From Symbiodinium natans (Eukaryota > Sar > Dinophyceae > Suessiales > Symbiodiniaceae): a DNA stretch of 64,000 nt. Below are positions 12,957 through 25,400 of this stretch, piece by piece (position 1 is the first letter of the stretch; every line of letters begins with the position of its first letter). A program made the translations under genes and the position numbers. The notes beneath the pieces were generated by a model. It ran no database searches. It was not told the DNA's origin and saw nothing but the letters and a program-made list of their open reading frames with translations. The DNA lies in contig CAJNDS010000708.1 in assembly GCA_905221605.1 (NCBI GenBank), positions 15,001-79,000 on the forward strand. Direction: 5' to 3'.

Positions 12957-15900
12957 AAGGTCTTCGGGGTAAGGAAACTGTCACACACATGTTGTTTGAA
13001 GGGGATTTCCAGCAAACAGTCAATATGGCGACAAATCGTGCCTGTGGCTCGTGTGTGATATCACAACTCGTATCCCCTGCCTCATGTGTGATATCACAAG
13101 ATGCAGAACCCAATGCCCGTAACAGATCGTACCCCCTGCTACTTTTTCTTTTTACATTCGATTTGCCGGTATCTGTATGAGACATGGCAAGATGTACGAT
13201 TTGTTGCCTTTGATTTTTTGGCATCTGGGTGAGGCATGGCAAGATGTACAAATTTGTTGCCTTTGATTTGGTGGTATCTGTGCGAGACATGACAAGATGT
13301 ATGATTTGTTGCCTGTGATTTGCTAGTTTCTGTGGTGAGGCATGGAAAGATACACGATTTGTTGTCTGTGATTTGCTGGCAGGGTATGGAAACTGTCACA
13401 CAGATGATTTCTTGTTCAATCCTTAAACCTTACACCCTAAACCCTAAAACCCAAATTTTTAAGATCGAAGATAGAAAGATCTGGAAGAAACTCGTCTTGT
13501 TTACTTAATTGTAAGGTCTTCAGGGTAAGGAAACTGTCACACACATGTTGTTTCTTCGTATTCCGGCAAACAGTCAACATGGCAACAAATCGTGCCCGTG
13601 GCTCGTGTGTGATGTCACAAATCGTATCCCCTGTCTAATGTGGGATATCACAAGATGCAGGTCCCAATGCCCGTAACAAATCGTACCCCCTACTACTTTT
13701 TCTTTTTACACTCGATTTGCTGGTATCTGTATGAGGCATGGCCAGATGTACGATTTGTTGCCTGTGATTTGTTGGCATCTGTGTGAGGCATGGCAAGATG
13801 TACGAATTGTTGCCTGTGATTTGGTGGTATCTGTGCGAGGCATGACAAGATGTATGATTTGTTGCCTGTGATTTGCTAGTTTCTGTGGGAGGCATGGCAA
13901 GATACACGATTTGTTGTCTGTGATTTGCTGGCAGGGTATGGAAACTGTCACACAGATGATTTCTTGTCCAATCCTTAAACCCTACACCCTAAACCCTAAA
14001 ACCCAAATTTTTAAGATCGAAGATAGAAAGATCTGGAAGAAACTCGTCTTGTTTACTTAATTGTAAGGTCTTCAGGGTAAGGAAACTGTCACACACATGT
14101 TGTTTCTTCGTATTCCAGCAAAAACAGTCAACATGGCGACAAATCGTGCCCGTGGCTCGTGTGTGATGTCACAACTCGTATCCCCTGTCTAATGTGGGAT
14201 ATCACAAGGTGCAGAACCGAATGCCCGTAACAAATCGTACCCCCTGCTACTTTTTCTTTTTACAATCGATTTGCTGGTATCTGTATGAGGCATGGCCAGA
14301 TGTACGAATTGTTGCCTGTGATTTGTTGGCATCTGTGTGAGGCATGGCAAGATGTACGATTGGTTGACTGTGATTTGGTGGTATCTGTGCGAGGCAAGAC
14401 AAGATGTATGATTTGTTGCCTGTGATTTGCTAGTTTCTGTGGTGAGGCATGGCAAGATACACGATTTGTTGTCTGTGATTTGCTGGCAGGGTATGGAAGC
14501 TGTCACACACATGATTTCTTGCTCAACTCTTAAACCCTACGCCCTAAACCCTAAAACCCAAATTTTAAGATCGAAGATAGAAAGATCTGGAAGAAACTCG
14601 TCTTGTTTACTTGATTGTAAGGTCTTCAGGGTAAGCAAACTGTCACACATGTTGTTTCTTCGTATTCCAGCAAACAGTCAATATGGCGACAAATCGTGCC
14701 CGTGGCTCGTGTGTGATGTCACAAATCGTATCCCCTGTCTAATGTGGGATATCACAAGGTGCAGAACCCAATGCCCGTAACAAATCGTACCCCCTGCTAC
14801 TTCTTCTTTTTACAATCGATTTGCTGGTATCTGTATGAGGCATGGCAAGATGTACGAATTGTTGCCTGTGATTTGTTGGCATCTGTGTGAGGCATGGCAA
14901 GATGTACGATTTGTTGCCTGTGATTTGGTGGTATCTGTGCGAGGCAAGACAAGATTTATGATTTGTTGCCTGTGATTTGCTAGTTTCTGTGGGAGGCATG
15001 GCAAGATACACGATTTGTTGTCTGTGATTTGCTGGCAGGGTATGGAAACTGTCAAACACATGATTTCTTGTTCCATCCTTAAACCCTACACCCTAAACCT
15101 TAAAACCCAAATTTTTAGGATCGAAGATAGAAAGATCTGGAAGAAACTCGTCTTGTTTACTTAATTGTAAGGTCTTCAGGGTAAGGAAACTGTCACACAC
15201 ATGTTGTTTCTTCGTATTCCAGATTCCAGCAAACAGTCAATATGGCGACAAATCGTGCCCGTGGCTCGAGTGTGATGTCACAAATCGTATCCCCTGCCTC
15301 ATGTGTGATATCACAAGATGCAGAACCCAATGCCCGTAACAAATCGTACCCCCTGCTACTTTTTCTTGTTACATTCGATTTAATGGTATCTGTATGAGAC
15401 ATGGCAAGATGTACGATTTGTTGCCTTTGATTTGTTGGCATCTGGGTGAGGCATGGCAAGATGTACGAATTGTTGCCTGTGGTTTGGTGGTATCTGTGCG
15501 AGGCATGACAAGATGTATGATTTGTTGCCTGTGATTTGTTGGTTTCTGTGGTGAGGCATGGCAAGATACACGACTTGTTGTCTGTGATTTTGCTGGCAGG
15601 GTATGGAATCTGTCACACACATGATTTCTTGCTCAATCCTTAAACCCTACACCCTAAACCCTAAAACCCAAATTTTTAAGATGGAAGATAGAAAGATCTG
15701 GAAGAAACTCGTCTTGTTTACTTAATTGTAAGGTCTTCAGGGTAAGGAAACTGTCACACACATGTTGTTTCTTCGTATTCCAGCAAACAGTCAATATGGC
15801 GACAAATCGTGCCCGTGGCTCGTGTGTGATGTCACAAATCGTATTCCCTGTCTAATGTGGGATATCACAAGGTGCAGAACCCAATGCCCGTAACAAATCG

Positions 15901-16813
15901 TACCCCCTGCTACTTTTTCTTTTTACAATCGACTTGCTGGTATCTGTATGAGGCATGGCAAGATGTACGAATTGTTGCCTGTGATTTGTTGGCATCTGTG
16001 TGAGGCATGGCAAGATGTACGAATTGAATCTGTGCGAGGCAGGACAAGATGTATAATTTGTTGCCTGTGATTTGCTAGTTTCTGTGGGAGGCATGGCAAG
16101 ATACACAATTTGTTGTCTGTGATTTGCTGGCAGGGTATGGAAACTGTCACACACATGAATTCTTGTTCAATCCTTAAACCCTACACCCTAAACCTTAAAA
16201 CCCAAATTTTTAAGATCGAAGATAGAAAGATCTGGAAGAAACTGGTCTTGTTTACTTAATTGTAAGGTCTTCAGGGTAAGGAAACTGTCACACACATGTT
16301 GTTTCTTCGTATTCCAGCAAACAGTCAACATGGCGACAAATCGTGCCCGTGGCTCGCGCATGATGTCACAAATCGTATCCCCTGTCTAATGTGGGATATC
16401 ACAAGATGCAGGTCCCAATGCCCGTAACAAATCGTACCCCCTGCTACTTTTTCTTTCTACACTCGATTCGCTGGTATCTGTATGAGGCATGGCAAGATGT
16501 ACGATTTGTTGCCTGTGATTTGTTGCCATCTGTGTGAGGCATGGCAAGATGTACGATTTGTTGCGTTGATTTGGTGGTATCTGTGCGAGGCAAGACAAGA
16601 TGTATGATTTGTTGCCTGTGATTTGCTAGTTTCTTGTGAGGCATGGCAAGATACACGATTTGTTGTCTGTGATTTGCTGGCAGGGTATGGAAACTGTCAC
16701 ACAGATGATTTCTTGTCCAATCCTTAAACCCTACACCCTAAACCCTAAAACCCAAATTTTTACGATCGAAGATAGAAAGATCTGGAAGAAACTCGTCTTG
16801 TTTACTTAATTGT

Positions 16814-17313
16814 AAGGTCTTCAGGGTAAGGAAACTGTCACACACATGTTGTTTCTTCGTATTCCAGCAAACAGTCAATATGGCGACAAATCGTGCCCGT
16901 GGCTCGTGTGTGATGTCACAACTCGTATCCCCTGTCTAATGTGGGATATCACAAGGTGCAGAACCCAATGCCCGTAACAAATCGTACCCCCTGCTACGTT
17001 TTCTTTTTACAACCGATTTGCTGGTATCTGTGTGAGGCATGGCAAGATGTACGAATTGTTGCCTGTGATTTGGTGGTATCTGTGCGAGGCAAGACAAGAT
17101 GTATGATTTGTTGCCTGTGATTTGCTAGTTTCTGTGTGAGGCATGGCAAGATACACGATTTGTTGTCTGTGATTTGCTGGCAGGGTATGGAAACTGTCAC
17201 ACACATGATTTCTTGTTCAATCCTTAAACCCTACACCCTAAACCCTAAAACCCAAGTTTTTAAGATCGAAGATAGAAAGATCTGGAAGAAACTCGTCTTG
17301 TTTACTTAATTGT
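16814..17313 (+). repeat. 500-bp unit lacking one 52-bp subrepeat
   Basis: Only three full subrepeats remain: GATTTGCTGGTATCTGTGTG passes directly to the GATTTGGTGG copy, removing exactly 52 bp. Matching units at 3808 (A1) and 42098 (A4) keep four, so the loss is private to A2 and later than the A2/A4 split. Confidence 0.9.
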
Positions 17314-17338
17314 AAGGTCTTCAGGGTAAGGAAACTGT

Positions 17339-17354
17339 CACACACACACACACA
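17339..17354 (+). repeat. CA microsatellite expansion within the 19-bp repeat
   Basis: The usual (CA)4 of ACTGTCACACACATG is expanded to (CA)8. The same length is found at 42675-42690 in A4, so it was inherited by copying and not formed twice. Intermediate lengths occur near 11,188, 22,669 and 37,575. Confidence 0.85.
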
Positions 17355-18962
17355 TGTTGTTTCTTCGTATTCCAGCAAACAGTCAACATGGCGACAAATC
17401 GTGCCCGTGGCTCGTGTGTGATATCACAAATCGCATTCCCTGTCTAATGTGGGATATCACAAGATGCAGAACCCAATGCCCGAAACAAATCGTACCCCTA
17501 CTTTTTTACAATCGACTTGCTGGTATCTGTACGAGGCATGGCCAGATGTACGAATTGTTGCCTGTGATTTGTTGGAGTCTGTGTGAGGCATGGCAAGAAG
17601 TACGAATTGTTGCCTGTGATTTGGTGGTATCTGTGCGAGGTATGACAAGATGTATGATTTGTTGCCTGTGATTTTCTAGTTTCTGTGTGAGGCATGGCAA
17701 GATACACGATTTGTTGTCTGTGATTTGCTGGCAGGGTATGGAATCTGTCACACACACATGATTTCTTGTTCAATCCTTAAACCCTACACCCTAAACCCTA
17801 AAAACCAAATTTTTACGATCGAAGATAGAAAGATCTGGAAGAAACTCGTCTTGTTTACTTAATTGTAAGGTCTTCAGGGTAAGGAAACTGTCACACACAT
17901 GTTGTTTCTTCGTATTCCAGCAAACAGTCAACATGGCGACAAATCGTGCCCGTGGCTCGTGTGTGATATCACAACTCGTATTCCCTGCCTCATGTGTGAT
18001 ATCACAAGGTGCAGAACGCAATGCCCGTAACAAATCGCACCCCTACTTTTTTACAATCGATTTGCTGGTATCTGTATGAGACATGGCAAGATGTACGATT
18101 TGTTGCCTTTGATTTGCTGGCATCCGTGTGAGGCATGGCAAGATGTACGATTTGTTGCCTGTGATTTGGTGGTATCTGTGCGAGGCAAGACAAGATGTAT
18201 GATTTGTTGCCTGTGATTTGCTAGTTTCTGTGTGAGGCATGGCAAGACACACGATTTGTTGTCTGTGATTTGCTGGCAGGGTATGGAAACTGTCACACAC
18301 ATGATTTCTTGTTCAATCCTTAAACCCTACACCCTAAACCCTAAAACCCAAATTTTTAAGATCGAAGATAGAAAGATCTGGAAGAAACTCGTCTTGTTTA
18401 CTTAATTGTAAGGTCTTCAGGGTAAGGAAACTGTCACACACATGTTGTTTCTTCGTATTCCAGCAAACAGTCAATATGGCGACAAATCGTGCCCGTGGCT
18501 CGTGTGTGATGTCACAACTCGTATCCCCTGTCTAATGTGGGATATCACAAGGTGCAGAACCCAATGCCCGTAACAAATCGTACCCCCTGCTACTTTTTCT
18601 TTTTACAATCGATTTGCTGGTATCTGTATGAGGCGTGGCAAGATGTACGAATTGTTGCCTGTGATTCGTTGGCATCTGTGTGAGGCATGGCAAAATGCAC
18701 GATTTGTTGCCTGTGATTTGGTGGTATCTGTGCGAGGCAAGACAAGATGTATGATTTGTTGCCTGTGATTTGCTAGTTTCTGTGGTGAGGCATGGCAAGA
18801 TACACGATTTGTTGTCTGTGATTTGCTGGCAGGGTATGGAAACTGTCACACACATGATTTCTAGTTCAATCCTTAAACCCTACACCCTAAACCCTAAAAC
18901 CCAAATTTTTAAGATCGAAGATAGAAAGATCTGGAAGAAACTTGTCTTGTTTACTTAATTGT

Positions 18963-19492
18963 AAGGTCTTCAGGGTAAGGAAACTGTCACACACATGTTG
19001 TTTCTTCGTATTCCAGCAAACAGCCAACATGGCGACAAATCGTGCCCGTGGCTCGTGTGTGATGTCACAACTCGTATCCCCTGTCTAATGTGGGATATCA
19101 CAAGATGCAGGTCCCAATGCCCGTAACAAATCGTACCCCCTACTTTTTTACAATCTGTACGAGGCATGGCAAGATGTACGATTTGTTGCCTGTGATTTGT
19201 TGGCATCTGTGTGAGGCATGGCAAGATGTACGAATTGTTGCCTGTGATTTGGTGGTATCTGTGCGAGGCATGACAAGATGTATGATTTGTTGCCTGTGAT
19301 TTGCTAGTTTCTGTGTGAGGCATGGCAAGATACACGATTTGTTGTCTGTGATTTGCTGGCAGGGTATGGAAACTGTCACACACATGATTTCTTGTTCAAT
19401 CCTTAAACCCTACACCCTAAGCCCTAAAACCCAAATTTTTAAGATCGAAGATAGAAAGATCTGGAAGAAACTCGTCTTGTTTACTTAATTGT
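18963..19492 (+). repeat. 530-bp unit with a truncated T-tract and first subrepeat
   Basis: CCCCTACTTTTTTACAATCTGTACGAGG near 19,137-19,164 has lost about 8 bp of the T-rich tract and about 14 bp at the start of the first subrepeat. No other unit in the window has this combination. Confidence 0.85.
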
Positions 19493-22400
19493 AAGGTCTT
19501 CAGGGTAAGGAAACTGTCACACACATGTTGTTTCTTCGTATTCCAGCAAACAGTCAACATGGCGACAAATCGTGCCCGTGGCTCGTGTGTGATTTCACAA
19601 CTCGTATCCCCTGCCTCATGTGTGATATCACAAGATGCAGAACCCAATGCCCGTAACAAATCGCACCCCCTACTTTTTTACAATCGATTTGCTGGTATCT
19701 GTATGAGGCATGGCAAGATGTACGAATTGTTGCCTTTGATTTGCTGGCATCTGGGTGAGGCATGGCAAGATGCACGAGTTGTTGCCTGTGATTTGGTGGT
19801 ATCTGTGCGAGGCATGACAAGATGTATGATTTGTTGCCTGTGATTTGCTAGTTTCTGTGGTGAGGCATGGCAAGATACACGATTTGTTGTCTGTGATTTG
19901 CTGGCAGGGTATGGAATCTGTCACACACATGATTTCTTGTTCAATCCTTAAACCCTACACCCTAACCCTAAAACCCAAATTTTTAAGATCGAAGATAGAA
20001 AGATCTGGAAGAAACTCGTCTTGTTTACTTAATTGTAAGGTCTTCAGGGTAAGGAAACTGTCACACACATGTTGTTTCTTCGTATTCCAGCAAACAGTCA
20101 ATATGGCGACAAATCGTGCCCGTGGCTCGTGTGTGATGTCACAAATCGTATCCCCTGTCTAATGTGGGATATCACAAGGTGCAGCACCCAATGCCCGTAA
20201 CAAATCGTACCCCCTGCTACTTTTTCTTTTTACAATCGATTTGCTGGTATCTGTATGAGGCATGGCAAGATGTACGAATTGTTGCTTGTGATTTGTTGGC
20301 ATCTGTGTGAGGCATGGCAAGATGTACGAATTGAATCTGTGCGAGGCAAGACAAGATGTATGATTTGTTGCCTGTGATTTGCTAGTTTCTGTGTGAGGCA
20401 TGGCAAGATACACGAGTTGTTGTCTGTGATTTGCTGGCAGGGTATGGAATCTGTCACACACATGATTTCTTGTTCAATCCTTAAACCCTACACCCTAAAC
20501 CTTAAAACCCAAATTGTTACGATCGAAGATAGAAAAATCTGGAAGAAACTCGTCTTGTTTACTTAATTGTAAGGTCTTCAGGGTAAGGAAACTGTCACAC
20601 ACATGTTGTTTCTTCGTATTCCGGCAAACAGCCAACATGGCGACAAATCGTGCCCGTGGCTCGTGTGTGATTTCACAACTCGGATCCCCTGCCTCATGCG
20701 TGATATCACAAGATGCAGGTCCCAATGCCCGTAACAAATCGTACCCCTACTACTTTTTCTTTTTACAATCGATTTGCTGGTATCTGTATGAGGCATGGCA
20801 AGATGTACGTTTTGTTGCCTGTGATTTGTTGGCATCTGTGTGAGGCATGGCAAGATGTACGGTTGGTTGCCTGTGATTTGGTGGTATCTGTGCGAGGCAA
20901 GACAAGATGTATGATTTGTTGCTTGTGATTTGCTAGTTTCTGTGTGAGGCATGGCAAAATACACGATTTGTTGTCTGTGATTTGCTGGCAGGGTATGGAA
21001 ACTGTCACACACATGATTTCTTGTTCAATCCTTAAACCCTACACCCTGAACCCTAAAACCCAAATTTTTAAGATCGAAGATAGAAAGATCTGGAAGAAAC
21101 TCGTCTTGTTTACTTAATTGTAAGGTCTTCAGGGTAAGGAAACTGTCACACACATGTTGTTTCTTCGTATTCCAGCAAACAGCCAACATGGCGACAAATC
21201 GTGCCCGTGGCTCGTGTGTGATTTCACAACTCGGATCCCCTGCCTCATGCGTGATATCACAAGATGCAGGTCCCAATGCCCGTAACAAATCGTACCCCCT
21301 ACTACTTTTTCTTGTTACAATCTGTTTGCTGGTATCTGTATGAGGCATGGCAAGATGTACGTTTTGTTGCCTGTGATTTGTTGGCATCTGGGTGAGGCAT
21401 GGCAAGATGTATGGTTGGTTGCCTGTGATTTGGTGGTATCTGTGCGAGGCAAGACAAGATGTATGATTTGTTGCCTGTGATTTGCTAGTTTCTGTGTGAG
21501 GCATGGCAAGATACACGATTTGTTGTCTGTGATTTGCTGGCTGGGTATGGAAACTGTCACACACATGATTTCTTGTTCAATCCTTAAACCCTACTCCCTA
21601 AACCCTAAAACCCAAAATTTTTCAAGATCGAAGATAGAAAGATCTGGAAGAAACTCGTCTTGTTTACTTAATTGTAAAGTCTTCAGGGTAAGGAAACTGT
21701 CACACACATGTTGTTTCTTCGTATTCCAGCAAACAGTCAACATGGCGACAAATCGTGCCCGTGGCTCGTGTGTGACGTCACAAGTCGTATCCCCTGTCTA
21801 ATGTGGGATATCACAAGGTGCAGCACCCAATGCCCGTAACAAATCGTACCCCCTGCTACTGTTTCTTTTTACAATCGATTTGCTGGTATCTGTATGAGGC
21901 ATGGCAAGATGTACGAATTGTTGCCTGTGATTTGTTGGCATCTGTGTGAGGCATGGCAAGATGTACGAATTGTTGCCTGTGATTTGGCGGTATCTGTGCG
22001 AGGCAAGACAAGATGTATGATTTGTTGCCTGTGATTTGCTAGTTTCTGTGTGAGGCGTGGCAAGATACACGATTTGTTGTCTGTGATTTGCTGGCAGGGT
22101 ATGGAAACTGTCACACACATGATTTCTAGTTCAATCCTTAAACCCTACACCCTAAACCCTAAAACCCAAATTTTTAAGATCGAAGATAGAAAGATCTGGA
22201 AGAAACTCGTCTTGTTTACTTAATTGTAAAGTCTTCAGGGTAAGGAAACTGTCACACACATGTTGTTTCTTCGTATTCCAGCAAACAGTCAACATGGCGA
22301 CAAATCGTGCCCGTGGCTCGTGTGTGACGTCACAAGTCGTATCCCCTGTCTAATGTGAAATATCACAAGATGCAGGTCCTAATGCCCGTAACAAATCGTA

Positions 22401-25400
22401 CCCCCTGCTACTTTTTCTTTTTACAATCGATTTGCTGGTATCTGTGTGAGGCATGGCAAGATGTACGAATTGTTGCCTGTGATTTGTTGGCATCTGTGTG
22501 AGGCATGGCAAGATGTACGAATTGTTGCCTGTGATTTGGTGGTATCTGTGCGAGGCATGACAAGATGTATGATTTGTTGCCTGTGATTTGCTAGTTTCTG
22601 TGGTGAGGCATGGCAAGATGCACGATTTGTTGTCTGTGATTTGCTGGCAGGGTATGGAAACTGTCACACACACACATGATTTCTTGTTCAATCCTTAAAC
22701 CCTGCACCCTAAACCCTAAAACCCAAATCTTTTATGATCGAAGATAGAAAGATCTGGAAGAAACTCGTCTTGTTTACTTAATTGTAAGGTCTTCAGGGTA
22801 AGGAAACTGTCACACACATGTTGTTTCTTCGTATTCCAGCAAACAGCCAACATGGCGACAAATCGTGCCCGTGGCTCGTGTGTGATTTCACAACTCGTAT
22901 CCCCTGTCTAGTGTGGGATATCACAAGATGCAGGTCCCAATGCCCGTAACAAATCGTACCCCCTACTACTTTTTCTTTTTACAATCGATTTGCTGGTATC
23001 TGTATGAGGCATGGCCAGAAGTACGATTTGTTGCCTGTGATTTGTTGGCATCTGTGTGAGGCATGGCAAGATGTACGAATTGTTGCCTGTGATTTGGTGG
23101 TATCTGTGCGAGGCATGACAAGATGTATGATTTGTTGCCTGTGATTTGCTAGTTTCTGTGGGAGGCATGGCAAGATACACGATTTGTTGTCTGTGATTTG
23201 CTGGCAGGGTATGGAAACTGTCACACACATGATTTCTTGTTCAATCCTTAAACCCCACACCCTAAACCCTAAAACCCAAATTTTTAAGATCGAAGATAGA
23301 AAGATCTGGAAGAAACTCGTCTTGTTTACTTAATTGTAAGGTCTTCAGGGTAAGGAAACTGTCACGCACATGTTGTTTCTTCGTATTCCAGCAAACAGTC
23401 AACATGGCGACAAATCGTGCCCGTGGCTCGTGTGTGACGTCACAAATCGTATCCCTTGTCTAATGTGGGATATCACAAGATGCAGGTCCCAATGCCCGTA
23501 ACAAATCGTACCCCCTGCTACTTTTTCTTTTTACATTCGATTTGCTGGTATCTGTATGAGACATGGCAAGATGTACGAATTGTTGCCTGTGATTTGCTGG
23601 CATCTGGGTGAGGCATGGCAAGATGTACGAATTGTTGCCTGTGATTTGGTGGTATGTGTGCGAGGCAGGCCAAGATAGATGATTTGTTGCCTGTGATTTG
23701 CTAGTTTCTGTGGGAGGCATGGCAAGATACACGATTTGTTGTCTGTGATTTGCTGGCAGGGTATGGAAACTGTCACACACATGATTTCTTGTTCAATCCT
23801 TAAACCCTACGCCCTAAACCCTAAAACCCAAAATTTTTCAAGATCGAAGATAGAAAGATCTGGAAGAAACTCGTCTTGTTTACTTAATTGTAAGGTCTTC
23901 AGGGTAAGGAAACTGTCACACACATGTTGTTTCTTCGTATTCCAGCAAACAGTCAACATGGCGACAAATCGTGCCCGTGGCTCGTGTGTGATTTCACAAC
24001 TCGTATCCCCTGTCTAGTGTGGGATATCACAAGATGCAGGTCCCAATGCCCGTAACAAATCGTGCCCCCTGCTACTTTTTCTTTTTACACTCGATTTGCT
24101 GGTATCTGTATGAGGCATGTCCAGATGTACGATTTGTTGCCTTTGATTTGTTGGCATCTGGGTGAGGCATGGCAAGATGTACGATTTGTTGCCTTTGATT
24201 TGGTGGTATCTGTGCGAGACATGACAAGATGTATGATTTGTTGCCTGTGATTTGCTAGTTTCTGTGGTGAGGCATGACAAGGTACACGATTTGTTGTCTG
24301 TGATTTGCTGGCAGGGTATGGAAACTGTCACACTCTTGATCTCTTGCTCAAGCTTTAAACCCCACACCCTAAACCCTAAAACCCAAATTTTTAAGATCGA
24401 AGATAGAAAGATCTGGAAGAAACTCGTCTTGTTTACTTAATTGTAAGGTCTTCAGGGTAAGGAACCGGTCACACACATGTTGTTTCGTCGTATTCCAGCA
24501 AACAGTCAATATGGCGACAAATCGTGCCCGTGGCTCGTGTGTGATGTCACAAATCGTATCCCCTGTCTAATGTGGGATATCACAAGGTGCAGAACCCAAT
24601 GCCCGTAACAAATCGTACCCCCTGCTACTTTTTCTTTTTACAATCGATTTGCTGGTATCTGTGTGAGGCATGGCAAGATGTACGAGTTGTTGCCTGTGAT
24701 TTGTTGGCATCTGTGTGAGGCATGGCAAGATGTATGATTTGTTGCCTGTGATTTGGTGGTATCTGTGCGAGGCAAGACAAGATGTATGATTTGTTGCCTG
24801 TGATTTGCTAGTTTCTGTGTGAGGCGTGGCAAGATACACGATTTGTTGTCTGTGATTTACTGGCAGGGTATGGAAACTGTCACACACATGATTTCTTGTT
24901 CAATCCTTAAACCCTACACCCTAAACCCTAAAACCAAATTTTTTTTATGATCGAAGATAGAAAGATCTGGAAGAAACTCGTCTTGTTTACTTAATTGTAA
25001 GGTCTTCAGGGTAAGGAAACTGTCACACACATGTTGTTTCTTCGTATTCCAGCAAACAGTCAACATGGCGACAAATCGTGCCCGTGGCTCGTGTGTGACG
25101 TCACAAGTCGTATCCCCTGCCTCCTGTGTGATATCACAAGATGCAGAACCCAATGCCCGTAACAAATCGTACCCCCTACTTTTTTACAATCGATTTGCTG
25201 GTATCTGTATGAGGCATGGCCAGATGTACGAATTGTTGCCTTTGATTTGTTGGCATCTGTGTGAGGCATGGCAAGATGTACGATTGGTTGACTGTGATTT
25301 GGTGGTATCTGTGCGAGGCATGACAAGATGTATGATTTGTTGCCTGTGATTTGCTAGTTTCTGTGGTGAGGCATGGCAAGATACACGATTTGTTGTCTGT

